Shown: positions 26,977 to 36,106, counted from the stretch's first letter. The stretch is 64,000 nt of DNA from an uncultured Bacteroidota bacterium (GCA_913062555.1 CAJXVU010000013.1:23878-87877); one strand, 5' to 3'. Translations and numbers: made by a program. Notes: generated by a model not told the origin, from the letters alone.

Positions 26977-28533
26977 ATGACACTAATACAATGGTTTATA
27001 TTGTTCCTAATAATTCAAGTAGTTCATGGGTTAGGTACCTGGAAACTATATCTTAAAGCTGGACGACAAGCATGGGAAGCCTTTATTCCTGTTTATAATG
27101 CCGTTGTTTTATTAAAAATTATAAACCGCTCTCCTTGGTGGACAATTTTGTTATTTCTCCCTATAATAAATCTAATTATGTTTCCTGTGATATGGGTTGA
27201 AACTGCGCGTAGTTTTGGTAAAAACACAACTACCGATACCTTTTTATCAATTATAACTTTAGGGATATATAATTATTACCTAAATTATATGGTTGACGTC
27301 ACTTATATTGAAAATCGTGATTTACACCCAAAAAGTACCGCTGGAGATTGGATAAGCTCAATTTTATTTGCCATAGTTGCAGCCACCTTGGTACACACTT
27401 ATTTTATCCAACCGTTTACCATTCCAACCTCGTCGTTAGAAAAATCCTTGTTGGTTGGTGATTACTTATTTGTTAGTAAAATGCATTATGGTGCGCGAAC
27501 TCCAATGACTACTATCGCAGCTCCTATGGTGCACGACGCGATTCCTTTTAGTACAAAAAAGTCGTATGTATTGACCCCTCAATTGCCATATTTCAGATTT
27601 CCATCATTACAAAGTATTAAGCGCAATGACATTGTTGTATTTAACTGGCCCGTTGATACGCTTACCGTAATTACTGATCCAAATAGTGAATATTTATACA
27701 AGCCAATTGATAAAAAATCAAATTATGTAAAACGCTGTGTTGGGGTTCCTGGAGATTCACTTGAAGTTAGAAATGGCTATGTTTTTATTAATGGGAAACA
27801 AAATGAGTTACCAGACAGAGCAAGAATTCAATTTTCATACGATATCGCTTTTAAGGGACAAGTTTCTAACGATGATGTTAATAGAATTCTATTAAGATAC
27901 AATTTAACTGATGGCTTAGGTTATGATACTATAAATGAAAATTATTATGTCCCTGCGGCAACACAAGAAGATGTTGCAAAAGCTAGGAATCATCCCAATA
28001 TTGAATCCATCGAAATAAGGAAAGATATTCCGGGTAATAGGGATATTAGCGTATTCCCACATTCACCAGATTACAATTGGAATAATGATTTTTTTGGCCC
28101 TATTTACATTCCTGAAGCCGGAAAAACCATCGATATAAATGTAGATGTATTGCCGCTTTACAAACGTCTTATCACTGAATATGAAGGCAATGATTTACGT
28201 GTAGAAGGAAACCAGATTTTTATTAATGATGCCTTGGCTAGTACTTATACCTTCAGGCAAGATTATTACTGGATGATGGGTGACAACCGTAACAACTCAC
28301 AAGATGCACGATCTTGGGGCTTTGTTCCTTTTGACCATGTGGTAGGTAAACCTGTATTTATTTGGTTGAGTTTAGATAAAAACAAAAAAGGCTTTAGCAA
28401 AATTCGTTGGGATCGTATGTTCACTACTGTTCATGGCAGTGGCGAACCTGTATCTTATTTAATTCCATTTATAGTAATATTGTTAGGCTGGTTTGGATTT
28501 AACACCTGGAGAAAACGTAAAAAAGCAAACTAG
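26977..28533 (+). CDS. lepB: Signal peptidase I with N-terminal membrane domain
   Basis: The 518-residue protein cleaves Sec and Tat signal peptides at the periplasmic face. Residues 1-115 contain several membrane segments (FILFLIIQVVHGLGTW, WWTILLFLPIINLIMFPVIW, LSIITLGIYNYYLNYM) of a DUF5684-like domain fused ahead of the peptidase. The catalytic Ser is Ser153 in IPTSSLEKSLLVGD (Met after Ser replaced by Leu), and the general base Lys lies in SNYVKRCVGVPGDSLEVRNG. MMGDNRNNSQDARSWGFVPF is box E. A large insert sits between the Lys region and box E, usual in Bacteroidota. Confidence 0.95.
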   Translation: MTLIQWFILFLIIQVVHGLGTWKLYLKAGRQAWEAFIPVYNAVVLLKIINRSPWWTILLFLPIINLIMFPVIWVETARSFGKNTTTDTFLSIITLGIYNYYLNYMVDVTYIENRDLHPKSTAGDWISSILFAIVAATLVHTYFIQPFTIPTSSLEKSLLVGDYLFVSKMHYGARTPMTTIAAPMVHDAIPFSTKKSYVLTPQLPYFRFPSLQSIKRNDIVVFNWPVDTLTVITDPNSEYLYKPIDKKSNYVKRCVGVPGDSLEVRNGYVFINGKQNELPDRARIQFSYDIAFKGQVSNDDVNRILLRYNLTDGLGYDTINENYYVPAATQEDVAKARNHPNIESIEIRKDIPGNRDISVFPHSPDYNWNNDFFGPIYIPEAGKTIDINVDVLPLYKRLITEYEGNDLRVEGNQIFINDALASTYTFRQDYYWMMGDNRNNSQDARSWGFVPFDHVVGKPVFIWLSLDKNKKGFSKIRWDRMFTTVHGSGEPVSYLIPFIVILLGWFGFNTWRKRKKAN

Positions 28534-28546
28534 TGTAGCCACACCA

Positions 28547-29170
28547 ATGAGCAATATCATTCTCCATCCAACATACTTTCCAAATATTTCTCATTTTGTC
28601 GCTATGGCAAAAGCGGATAATATTGTGTTTGAAGTTGAAGATAATTACCAGAAACAAACTTACAGAAACAGGACCTATATTTATGGTGCCAATGGGAAAT
28701 TAGCGTTAAACATCCCAATTAAGCACAGTCATAATAACAGGCAACTGTTTAAGGACGTTAAAATTGCTAACGATACCAAGTGGCAATCCTTACATTGGAA
28801 ATCGTTACAAAGCGCTTATAGAACCTCTCCTTTCTTTGAGTATTTTGAAGATGATCTGGCTCCTTTATTTCATTCAAAACAAGACTATATATTAGACTTT
28901 AATTTTAAGTGCTTAACTGTTATTTTTGAATGTTTACAGACAAATCTAAACTACCTTACTTCTAAGTCTTATAAATTAGAATTTAGTGAAGGCTTAGATT
29001 TTCGATTTCTTGTCAATGCACGTAAAGAAAAAGAAATTCCCTTCACCCCTTATACCCAAGTTTTCACTAATAAGTACGCTTTTATTAATAATTTGAGCAT
29101 TTTAGATTTACTTTTTAATGAAGGCACAAACGCTGTGGAATATTTAGAATCACAAAATTTAGGATTGTAA
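28547..29170 (+). CDS. WbqC-like family protein
   Basis: The start is taken at ATG 28547, 13 bp after lepB; the longer frame overlaps lepB and adds a sequence unlike the family. The 207-residue protein has the WbqC fold signature: LHPTYFPNISHFVAMAKADN, then YQKQTYRNRTYIYGANGKLA, KDVKIANDTKWQSLHWKSLQ and RTSPFFEYFEDDL. WbqC-like proteins are associated with polysaccharide and lipid-anchored glycan pathways in other bacteria, but the reaction is unproven. Here it is part of a conserved par-dap-lep neighbourhood. It shares an A with the next start. Confidence 0.88.
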   Translation: MSNIILHPTYFPNISHFVAMAKADNIVFEVEDNYQKQTYRNRTYIYGANGKLALNIPIKHSHNNRQLFKDVKIANDTKWQSLHWKSLQSAYRTSPFFEYFEDDLAPLFHSKQDYILDFNFKCLTVIFECLQTNLNYLTSKSYKLEFSEGLDFRFLVNARKEKEIPFTPYTQVFTNKYAFINNLSILDLLFNEGTNAVEYLESQNLGL

Positions 29171-29478
29171 TGCTTCAACCAATACTACACTATGGTATTC
29201 ATTTTGTACTTCCATTGTGTATTGCTTTAACATGCTTTAAAACGAAATGGAAGTTAGCATACCTCATAATGCTTTGTACCATGCTCATTGATTTAGACCA
29301 TTTATTGGCTATTCCTGTTTTTAACCCTGAGAGATGTAGCATCAATTTTCATCCCCTACATTCGTATGTTGCAATTGTTGTATATTTCTTAATGTTAATT
29401 CCTAAAAAAACGAGAATTCTAGGCTTAGGCTTGTGTATACATATTCTTGCAGATTGGGTAGACTGTTTACTTATGTAG
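29170..29478 (+). CDS. DUF6122-family small membrane protein
   Basis: The 102-residue protein has about three membrane helices (GIHFVLPLCIALTCF, LAYLIMLCTMLIDLDHLL, YVAIVVYFLMLI). His and Asp residues sit in membrane or loop positions: LIDLDHLLA, FHPLHSY and IHILADWVDC, recalling the YdjM-like membrane metal-dependent hydrolases and matching DUF6122. A metal role is plausible but not shown. It is the last gene of the parA operon and overlaps the convergent gene at 29467 by 12 bp. Confidence 0.85.
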   Translation: MLQPILHYGIHFVLPLCIALTCFKTKWKLAYLIMLCTMLIDLDHLLAIPVFNPERCSINFHPLHSYVAIVVYFLMLIPKKTRILGLGLCIHILADWVDCLLM

Positions 29479-30492
29479 GCTTACTTTGGTAAGTATAGGG
29501 TAATGATCGGAAAGCTTTTCTTCAAAAGTTTTAAAACCATTCACCTTAAAAGCATTATCAACAAGGATAAAATCAATTCTGATAGGGAAATATTTAAAAT
29601 CGAAACTACGTCCAAATCCATTACCAGCCTCATGAAAAGCATCAATTAAATCGCCCTTTATTTCCTTGTACACATAAGAATATGGTGTATTATTAAAATC
29701 ACCACAAACCACAAGTTTATAGGGGGAGCCCTGCTTATGCTTCACAAACAGTTCTGTTTGTAACTGCTGCATTTCAAAGGTCTCTCTTACCCGCTTTATT
29801 AGCGCTTCAGAATCCGCATTTTTTAAATTTTCAACATCAGCATCAATTCGCAACGATTGCAAATGCACATTATAAATTCGGATGGTGTCTTCCCCTTTAA
29901 CAATATCGGCGTAAATAGCATTATTTGCAGTATTAGGAAAAGCGATAGATCCTGAATCTACAATTGGATACTTCGAAAAAATGGCTTGACCATATTTTAT
30001 CCGCGTTCCAGAAAGTGCTTCAAACTTATACTTATAAAATGACAAATCTACATTATCATGAGGATGATACTCTTGAAAGCTAATAATATCCGGGGCTGCA
30101 TCCTTTATTAACTTGACAATATTCGTTTCAACATGGTCCTCAGGAATCCAATTATACAGATTAAATAAGCGCACATTAAAATTCATGATAGCAATGTTAT
30201 CACTGTCCTCTATATTCGTTGAAGATGTAAATTTATAAAGAGAAGTTACATGATTGTAACCCAATACAAGAACTAATAATGATACTAAAAGATGTTTCTT
30301 TACTTTAAGCAGCCAATACACCATAAATAGAACATTCAGTATAATAAGTAATGGTACAGCAAGGCTTAAAATTGAAAGAAAGGCAAAAGATTTTGGTGCA
30401 ACATATGGCAAGAGATATGACAATAATAGCATTGCAGCAACAAGTGAATTGAAGAAGAAAATGATTTTATTAATCCCTTTTAACTTCTTCAT
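29467..30492 (-). CDS. Endonuclease/exonuclease/phosphatase-family membrane protein
   Basis: The 341-residue protein has three N-terminal membrane helices (FFNSLVAAMLLLSYLLPYV, FAFLSILSLAVPLLIILNVL, HLLVSLLVLVLGYNHV), then a DNase I-like EEP domain: IAIMNFNVRLFNLYNW, DIISFQEYH, YNVHLQSLRIDADVE, KLVVCGDFNNTPYSYVY, RIDFILVDNAF and the final EKLSDHYPILTKV. The metal and catalytic residues of the fold (Asn, Glu, Asp/Asn, Asp-His) are in place. Substrate is unknown; the catalytic domain probably faces the periplasm. It is the last gene of the mutL-rhomboid run. Confidence 0.9.
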   Translation of the reverse strand: MKKLKGINKIIFFFNSLVAAMLLLSYLLPYVAPKSFAFLSILSLAVPLLIILNVLFMVYWLLKVKKHLLVSLLVLVLGYNHVTSLYKFTSSTNIEDSDNIAIMNFNVRLFNLYNWIPEDHVETNIVKLIKDAAPDIISFQEYHPHDNVDLSFYKYKFEALSGTRIKYGQAIFSKYPIVDSGSIAFPNTANNAIYADIVKGEDTIRIYNVHLQSLRIDADVENLKNADSEALIKRVRETFEMQQLQTELFVKHKQGSPYKLVVCGDFNNTPYSYVYKEIKGDLIDAFHEAGNGFGRSFDFKYFPIRIDFILVDNAFKVNGFKTFEEKLSDHYPILTKVSLHK

Positions 30493-30497
30493 ATCCC

Positions 30498-31382
30498 TTA
30501 CTTTTTGCCAGCCTTGAATAAGAATTCTTTTTCCACTTTGCTTAAACTTTCGTAGCCGCTTTTGCTTATTTTGTCTAATATAATATCTATTTGTTTCTGA
30601 TTATTAAACTCATCAAACTCGTGTTTAGTGTGTCCTGCAAGTTTATCGCTCTTTTTTCGTTTATGTACTGTTTTTAAAGGTGAGCGTTTTTTCTTGGAAA
30701 AAAAGTTAGAAACAGCATCCATAACCCGTTCAAAACCCTTACCTATATCCGTTCCTTTTTTTAATTGAACAGCATAAAAGTATCCCAAAAGATCACCTCC
30801 CAAATGCGCCACATTACCTCCTGGGTTTCCATTAAACAAACCAAGGATATCCAATGCCACTATTAATAACCCAACATATAACAGCTTAATATTGAAGCTA
30901 ACAATTCGAATTTCCTTATTTGGCATATAAGCACATAAAAACACCAATACCGCTCTTACTCCAGCTGAAGCACCCACTAATGGTCCTGCCAATTTTAAGA
31001 TGCCATTTGGAAACAAGGTGTAAATTAATACATATGAAATTCCGCCAAAAATAATTCCTAAAAAATAGATATTAAGTGATAGTTTGACACTAAATAAATT
31101 GGAAAATGAACGTCCCACAAAATACAATACAAAAACATTAAAAAAGAGATGCCAGAAATCGACATGTGTAAATCCATAACTTAAAACGGACCAGGGTTTA
31201 ACAATAAACTCTGAAAAATCTTTAGGTAAAGCCAACCATATTAAACTTTCAGCTCTTGCCAAATGTAAAATAATCGACAATAACCATCCAATAACGTATA
31301 CCCCAATATTTACAGCAATTATTTTTTCAAAAACTGTTAGGCGTTTTAATTTATCTTGTATGTCATAATTAAGTGATGTCAT
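30498..31382 (-). CDS. Rhomboid-family intramembrane serine protease (second of pair)
   Basis: The 294-residue protein has a six-helix rhomboid core: THVDFWHLFFNVFVLYFVG, then LVGASAGVRAVLVFLCAYM with the catalytic Ser in GASAG, and NVAHLGGDLLGYFYAV with the catalytic His. After the core, about 90 residues are basic and charged (KKKRSPLKTVHKRKKSDK) and end in KVEKEFLFKAGKK, resembling the C-terminal tail of many flavobacterial rhomboids. It cleaves membrane proteins inside the bilayer; the substrate is unknown. It begins 0-1 bp after the first rhomboid, so they are coupled. Confidence 0.93.
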   Translation of the reverse strand: MTSLNYDIQDKLKRLTVFEKIIAVNIGVYVIGWLLSIILHLARAESLIWLALPKDFSEFIVKPWSVLSYGFTHVDFWHLFFNVFVLYFVGRSFSNLFSVKLSLNIYFLGIIFGGISYVLIYTLFPNGILKLAGPLVGASAGVRAVLVFLCAYMPNKEIRIVSFNIKLLYVGLLIVALDILGLFNGNPGGNVAHLGGDLLGYFYAVQLKKGTDIGKGFERVMDAVSNFFSKKKRSPLKTVHKRKKSDKLAGHTKHEFDEFNNQKQIDIILDKISKSGYESLSKVEKEFLFKAGKK

Positions 31383-32156
31383 TTAATTCCAACGGTGTTT
31401 ATTAAATTGATCTTTTTTCCAAAAATACATGATTACAAACCCTGTTAATGCTCCCCCAACGTGGGCCATATATGCTGTATTACTCGGACTAAAAAATGAT
31501 TGTCCGGTTAATCCTGAAATTAAATCTAATATAATAATAGCAGGAATAAAGTACTTTGCTTTTATAGGTATTGGTAAAAAGATTAACATCAATTTCGCCT
31601 CTGGATTCATCATTCCAAATGCTGCAAGAATCCCCATAATACACCCCGAAGCTCCAACCATAGAAGCATTATAAATTGGAAATGCTTCTTTTAACATTGC
31701 AAATTGCCCACTTCCAATTCCATCTATGGCTTTATTTGAGGTAAACATTTGAACTATTTGATCACTGGTTAACCCACTATCTATCAAATCAGAGTATATC
31801 GGTAAATAATTAAAATAATAATATCCAAGCTGAAACAAAACAGCTCCAAGGCCAGCCGACAGATAGATAAATAAGAATTTTTTACTTCCTAGTTGCCTTT
31901 CTACTGGTGTTCCAAACATCCAGAGCGCAAACATATTAAATAAAATATGCATGATACTAAAATTAGTGATACTTGCCCCACCATGCATAAACATATGAGT
32001 GAAAATTTGCCAGGGTTGGAATAATTCGTTTTTCGGAAAATATAGTGCAAACCAACTATAAAATAAATCTCCATTATTTCCAACGGCCATGGTGCCGATA
32101 AACATAATTACATTTATAATTAATAAATGCTTAACTGTATTTGATATCCCTCTCAT
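31383..32156 (-). CDS. Rhomboid-family intramembrane serine protease (first of pair)
   Basis: The 257-residue protein has the rhomboid fold: MFMHGGASITNFSIMHILFN, then YNASMVGASGCIMGILAAFG with Ser in GASG, and AHVGGALTGFVIMYFW with the catalytic His. A longer insert between helices contains a DSGLTSDQIVQMF segment. Both members of this tandem pair keep the Ser-His dyad, so both are likely active. It follows mutL on the same strand. Confidence 0.93.
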   Translation of the reverse strand: MRGISNTVKHLLIINVIMFIGTMAVGNNGDLFYSWFALYFPKNELFQPWQIFTHMFMHGGASITNFSIMHILFNMFALWMFGTPVERQLGSKKFLFIYLSAGLGAVLFQLGYYYFNYLPIYSDLIDSGLTSDQIVQMFTSNKAIDGIGSGQFAMLKEAFPIYNASMVGASGCIMGILAAFGMMNPEAKLMLIFLPIPIKAKYFIPAIIILDLISGLTGQSFFSPSNTAYMAHVGGALTGFVIMYFWKKDQFNKHRWN

Positions 32157-32182
32157 TATATGCTGAATTTATTCAGTATTTT

Positions 32183-34030
32183 TTAATTAAATCTCTTATC
32201 TAACTCTTCAACTCGCATCGTAATAGTTGTAGCTCTATTGGTAGGAGAAATAGATGGTTCTTTACAGGCAAATAAACTATTTACCAAATGTTCTTGTTCT
32301 AATACCGTTAATCGTTGGCCTGTTTTAATGGCCAAACTTTTTGCTAAACTCTTAGCCAATAAATCTGTTTGACTAAAATTACTATTGGGAACTTCATTCT
32401 CAACATCGTTAATCAACTGTTCTAAAACAATAGATACACTAGATTCAACAACGCTCACTGGAACTCCGGTAATTTCAACAGTTTCATTTTCTAATTTTGA
32501 AAACACAAACCCCGTTTGTTCTAACTGCTCTTTCAAATTATGAATAATCCCAATTTCTGAATTTGAGAATTCTAAACTTAAAGGAAACAACAATTGCTGA
32601 CTTACAGCTTCTTTAACTGTAATATGCTGCAAAAATTGTTCGTATAATACCCTTTGATGTGCACGATGTTGATCAATTAACAACATCCCCGATTTAATAG
32701 TATTTACAATATATTTATTATGGATTTGAAATGTTTTCAGTTTACTTTCTATGGCATCATCATTAAAAATTGACGGTGTAACTTTCTCACTTTCAAATTG
32801 TAGCTCACTTAACTCCTCTCGATTCGCATTGCTTTTTGACTCCAATCCTACATACAAACTTTCCCAGCTCGTTGCAGGTTCTTTTTTATAATTTGAAGAA
32901 AAGCCTTTAGATATCTTTTCCTCTTTAAAAGGATTAAAGCCGCTATCAACTTCAACATTTGGATTTGAAATATTCTTATTTTTATAGTTATACGGGGTAT
33001 CCATGCTACTATTGCGCTCAAAATCTAGAATAGGAGCAATATTAAACTGACCCAAACAATGCTTAACAGCAGAGCGCAAAAGCGCATATAAAGTATGCTC
33101 GTCATCAAATTTAATTTCAGTCTTTGTTGGATGAATATTTATATCTATTGTTTTAGGATTTACCTCCAAATACAAGAAATAACTTGCGTGAGTTCCTGGT
33201 CTCAATAAGCCTTCAAATGCAGCATTTATAGCATGATTTAGATAAGAGCTTTTTATAAAACGGTTATTTACAAAAAAAAACTGTTCTCCTCTAGTTTTTT
33301 TTGCGAATTCAGGTTTGCCAACAAATCCAGAAATTTTCAAAACTTCTGTAAATTCCTCAACAGGCACAAGCTTTTCATTAGTTTTTCCGCCAAAAACATT
33401 GACCAATCGTTGCCTGTTATTACTTATTGGCAAATTAAATAGCTCACTACCATTATGGTACATTGAAAAACTAATATTGGAATGTGCCAATGTAACTCGG
33501 TTAAACTCATCTATAATATGTCGAGTTTCAACGGTATTGGATTTTAAAAAATTGCGTCGTGCTGGGATGTTAAAAAATAAATTTTTAACAGCGATCGAGG
33601 TTCCTTTCGGAACAACAATTACTTCTTGAGAAACAATATTACTGCCTTCAATTTTAATATGAGTTCCAACTTCTTCATGTTCTTGTTTTGTTTTTAACTC
33701 AACATGAGCAATAGCAGCTATACTTGCCAAGGCTTCTCCACGAAACCCTTTAGTATTTAAATCAAATAAATCTTCGGCTGTTTTAATTTTAGAAGTTGCA
33801 TGACGCTCAAAACTCAATCTGGCATCAGTAACGCTCATCCCTTTACCATCATCAATAACCTGAATTAGGGTTTTCCCTGCTTCTTTAATAATAAGTTTTA
33901 TTGTTGTTGCTCCAGCATCTATTGCATTTTCAATTAATTCTTTAACAACTGAAGCCGGTCGCTGAACAACTTCTCCTGCAGCTATTTGATTTGCAACATG
34001 GTCTGGTAATAATTGGATGATATCTGCCAT
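32183..34030 (-). CDS. mutL: DNA mismatch repair protein MutL
   Basis: The 615-residue protein links mismatch recognition by MutS to strand removal. The N-terminal GHKL ATPase has NAIDAGATTIKLIIKEAG, VIDDGKGMSVTDARLSFERH, and TKGFRGEALASIAAIAHVEL. The C-terminal dimer domain has the region LLIDQHRAHQRVLYEQFLQH where active MutL endonucleases have DQHAxxExxxxE; here the first conserved Glu is Gln. No CPHGRP motif is seen near SLFACKEPSISP. The protein may thus lack endonuclease activity, like E. coli MutL. Length is normal. Confidence 0.95.
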   Translation of the reverse strand: MADIIQLLPDHVANQIAAGEVVQRPASVVKELIENAIDAGATTIKLIIKEAGKTLIQVIDDGKGMSVTDARLSFERHATSKIKTAEDLFDLNTKGFRGEALASIAAIAHVELKTKQEHEEVGTHIKIEGSNIVSQEVIVVPKGTSIAVKNLFFNIPARRNFLKSNTVETRHIIDEFNRVTLAHSNISFSMYHNGSELFNLPISNNRQRLVNVFGGKTNEKLVPVEEFTEVLKISGFVGKPEFAKKTRGEQFFFVNNRFIKSSYLNHAINAAFEGLLRPGTHASYFLYLEVNPKTIDINIHPTKTEIKFDDEHTLYALLRSAVKHCLGQFNIAPILDFERNSSMDTPYNYKNKNISNPNVEVDSGFNPFKEEKISKGFSSNYKKEPATSWESLYVGLESKSNANREELSELQFESEKVTPSIFNDDAIESKLKTFQIHNKYIVNTIKSGMLLIDQHRAHQRVLYEQFLQHITVKEAVSQQLLFPLSLEFSNSEIGIIHNLKEQLEQTGFVFSKLENETVEITGVPVSVVESSVSIVLEQLINDVENEVPNSNFSQTDLLAKSLAKSLAIKTGQRLTVLEQEHLVNSLFACKEPSISPTNRATTITMRVEELDKRFN

Positions 34031-34033
34031 TAA

Positions 34034-34318
34034 TTATTTGGGGGAAAATATAGATAAATCAAAATCTATTATAAAGAGAAAAATTAAAATAAGTGCCGCT
34101 CCGATGATTAAAATTCTACGACTTGATTCCTTATCTTTTTTGCTTTTAAGATCTGAAAGTGCATTATTTAGTTTTGCTTTTAGACCATGGTTTCCAACCG
34201 TGGTTCTGTATTCATCGAACTTATGCTTAATTTCAAACGGGTTTCCTTCTCCTTTATCATCAAAATGACGAGGCGTATAACTAAACTTTTTATTCTTACG
34301 TAATTTGAATATCCCCAT
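34034..34318 (-). CDS. Small tail-anchored membrane protein (second of pair)
   Basis: This 94-residue protein has a charged cytosolic part with the motif LRKNKKFSYTPRHFDD and one C-terminal membrane helix (ILIIGAALILIFLFIIDF). Database homologs are sometimes called 'riboflavin synthase subunit beta', but nothing in the sequence resembles a lumazine or riboflavin synthase. The same RKNKKFSY motif starts the neighbouring 78-residue protein. It ends 3 bp before the mutL start, so it is cotranscribed. Function unknown. Confidence 0.7.
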   Translation of the reverse strand: MGIFKLRKNKKFSYTPRHFDDKGEGNPFEIKHKFDEYRTTVGNHGLKAKLNNALSDLKSKKDKESSRRILIIGAALILIFLFIIDFDLSIFSPK

Positions 34319-34335
34319 AATTTTTATGATTTAAG

Positions 34336-34572
34336 TTACATGAATCTATTTTGCAATATATACATGCAAATCAATAATAATACCAAAATTACAATTAAGG
34401 TCCCTATTGACAAACCACGCTTAGATTTGGGCTGATTTGCGCTTCTTTCACTTTGCCATTTCTCAACAAATCTTTTCGAATTAGAGCGCTTCTCCAAATC
34501 TCCGTCTGTATGACTCTCTTTAGAAAATCTTGATTTATAGCTAAACTTCTTATTCTTGCGTTGTTTTAACAA
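34336..34572 (-). CDS. Small tail-anchored membrane protein (first of pair)
   Basis: This 78-residue protein starts at a TTG (34572), with no in-frame ATG nearby. It begins with QRKNKKFSYKSRFSKE, the same motif as its neighbour, then a basic linker and one C-terminal membrane helix (LIVILVLLLICMYIL). The -7 element at 34606-34599 lies 27 bp upstream and fits this start. The two proteins are probably paralogues by duplication, differing in their middle parts. Function unknown. Confidence 0.65.
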   Translation of the reverse strand: MLKQRKNKKFSYKSRFSKESHTDGDLEKRSNSKRFVEKWQSERSANQPKSKRGLSIGTLIVILVLLLICMYILQNRFM

Positions 34573-34598
34573 AATTTTTCTTATCTCAAGATTTTATA

Positions 34599-34632
34599 CA
34601 AATATATATGATATCAAAACTGGCAGCTGCCA
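34599..34632 (-). promoter_or_regulatory. -7 element and upstream 12-bp palindrome for the microprotein-mutL operon
   Basis: TATATTTG (34606-34599, minus strand) matches TAnnTTTG. TGGCAGCTGCCA (34621-34632) is a perfect palindrome, GC-rich in AT-rich DNA, whose centre is 24 bp from that of the -7 element. This position suits an operator. No -33 TTG is seen. Confidence 0.5.
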
Positions 34633-34827
34633 TCTGAAATAATGTCACTTTAAGTTCTTGATATCTGCTTTTCAAATGTACTTAAATTACAATGAAGTTT
34701 CGCTTAGCAAGTGCTAAAAATTGTTAACAAAATCTACGGTGAACCCCTTCAAAAATTAGAGTGTCCACTTTGAATATTATATTTTAGACCACTCCATTTA
34801 TTAAAAACCAAGATGGTTTTCCATATT

Positions 34828-35310
34828 TTACGTCTTACTTATTACTGCCATTTTAATGGCCGCAATTGCCGCTTCAGTACCTTTATTCCCATGTTTTCCT
34901 CCAGAACGGTCAATGGCTTGTTGCAAATTATTATCGGTTAGAACACAAAAAATAACTGGCGTATCATGTAATATATTTAGATCTTTAATCCCCTGAGAAA
35001 CACCTTCACAAACAAAATCAAAATGCTTAGTTTCCCCCTGAATAACACTTCCAATGGCAATTACAGCATCTACATTTTGAGTCTGCATCTTTTTGCTACC
35101 ATAAATAAGCTCAAAACTACCTGGTACATTCCAACGTAGTATATTTTCACTAGTAGCACCACAATCAACCAAAGCATCGTAAGCCCCTTTAAAGAGTCCC
35201 TCCGTTACTGTATCATTCCATTCTGAAACGACAATCCCAAACCGAAAATTTTTCGCGCTTGGGATTGTTGTTTTATCGTATTCGGATAAATTTTTATTTG
35301 CAGTTGCCAT
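34828..35310 (-). CDS. ribH: 6,7-dimethyl-8-ribityllumazine synthase
   Basis: The 160-residue enzyme joins the ribityl-aminouracil and dihydroxybutanone phosphate to form lumazine in riboflavin synthesis. The signature segments are FRFGIVVSEWNDTVTEGLF, then RWNVPGSFELIYGSKKM, IAIGSVIQGETKHFDFVCEG, and the late PVIFCVLTDNNLQQAIDRSG with HGNKGTEAAIAAI. Complete length. It follows the TPR gene by 4 bp. There is no FMN riboswitch in the gap. Confidence 0.96.
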   Translation of the reverse strand: MATANKNLSEYDKTTIPSAKNFRFGIVVSEWNDTVTEGLFKGAYDALVDCGATSENILRWNVPGSFELIYGSKKMQTQNVDAVIAIGSVIQGETKHFDFVCEGVSQGIKDLNILHDTPVIFCVLTDNNLQQAIDRSGGKHGNKGTEAAIAAIKMAVISKT

Positions 35311-35314
35311 GTGA

Positions 35315-36085
35315 TTAGTTACTAGCAGCTTCCGATTTACCTATAAATACATCTATATCTATAGCTTGAGTACTCTCAGCAAATTCGTTTTTAATACGTG
35401 TAAAAAACGTTAAGGCTTTAGCATTTTGACCTAACTCCATTGCAATTGTTCCTGCTTTATACAGATACATTGGTGTAGTATAATCATTCGTACGCATTTG
35501 AGCCGCTTGCACATAATAATCTAAGGCATCTTCAACTTGGTTTAACTGTACAAATGCGTCTCCTATTCCTCCGGTAGCAATTGGACCTGTAGCCAAATCA
35601 TTGCCCTTGAAATTACTTAAATAGTTAATTGCATTTTGGTAATCTTTCATGTTTAGATATGCCATACCAGCATAATAGTTTGCCAAATTACCAGCATTAG
35701 TACCACTATACTCTGAAGCGATATCTAACATTCCAAATTTACCTTCAGCACCATTAAGAGCTAAGGTAAATAATGAATCTTTCTCAGTCCCCCCAGTTAA
35801 AGCTTGCTCAAAATATTGTTGTGCAGAGAACATATCGTTCATAGCATTACCTTCTTTAGGCTCTTGAATAAATTTGTTATATCCTAAGTAACCCAAAACA
35901 ATTACCGCCGCAAACGCAACGATAATAAAAATATATTTTTGGTTGTTTCCAACCCATTCCTCAGTTCTAGATGCACCTTCGTCCAAAGTATTAAATACCT
36001 CTGCAGTTGCCGATTGATCTTCAATCGCATCAACTTTCTCAGCTTTAGTTTTTGGTTTGTATCCTCTTTTCTTGTAAGTAGCCAT
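35315..36085 (-). CDS. Tetratricopeptide-repeat membrane protein
   Basis: The start is taken at ATG 36085 because homologs start MATYKKRGYKPKTKAEK and the -7 element lies just upstream (36114-36107); the longer frame starts before that. The 256-residue protein has one membrane helix (YIFIIVAFAAVIVLGYLGY, residues about 49-67), then TPR-like helices (NLANYYAGMAYLNMKDYQNA, AFVQLNQVEDALDYYVQAAQ) on the periplasmic side. The layout resembles YfgM-type ancillary proteins, but the role is uncertain. It is coupled to ribH. Confidence 0.88.
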   Translation of the reverse strand: MATYKKRGYKPKTKAEKVDAIEDQSATAEVFNTLDEGASRTEEWVGNNQKYIFIIVAFAAVIVLGYLGYNKFIQEPKEGNAMNDMFSAQQYFEQALTGGTEKDSLFTLALNGAEGKFGMLDIASEYSGTNAGNLANYYAGMAYLNMKDYQNAINYLSNFKGNDLATGPIATGGIGDAFVQLNQVEDALDYYVQAAQMRTNDYTTPMYLYKAGTIAMELGQNAKALTFFTRIKNEFAESTQAIDIDVFIGKSEAASN

Positions 36086-36106
36086 ATCTTGTATATTAAT
36101 GCGCCG

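Noticed and set aside
34034..34318. 'Riboflavin synthase subunit beta' name for the 94-residue protein
   Set aside because: No similarity to lumazine or riboflavin synthase is visible; the label probably comes from the nearby ribH.
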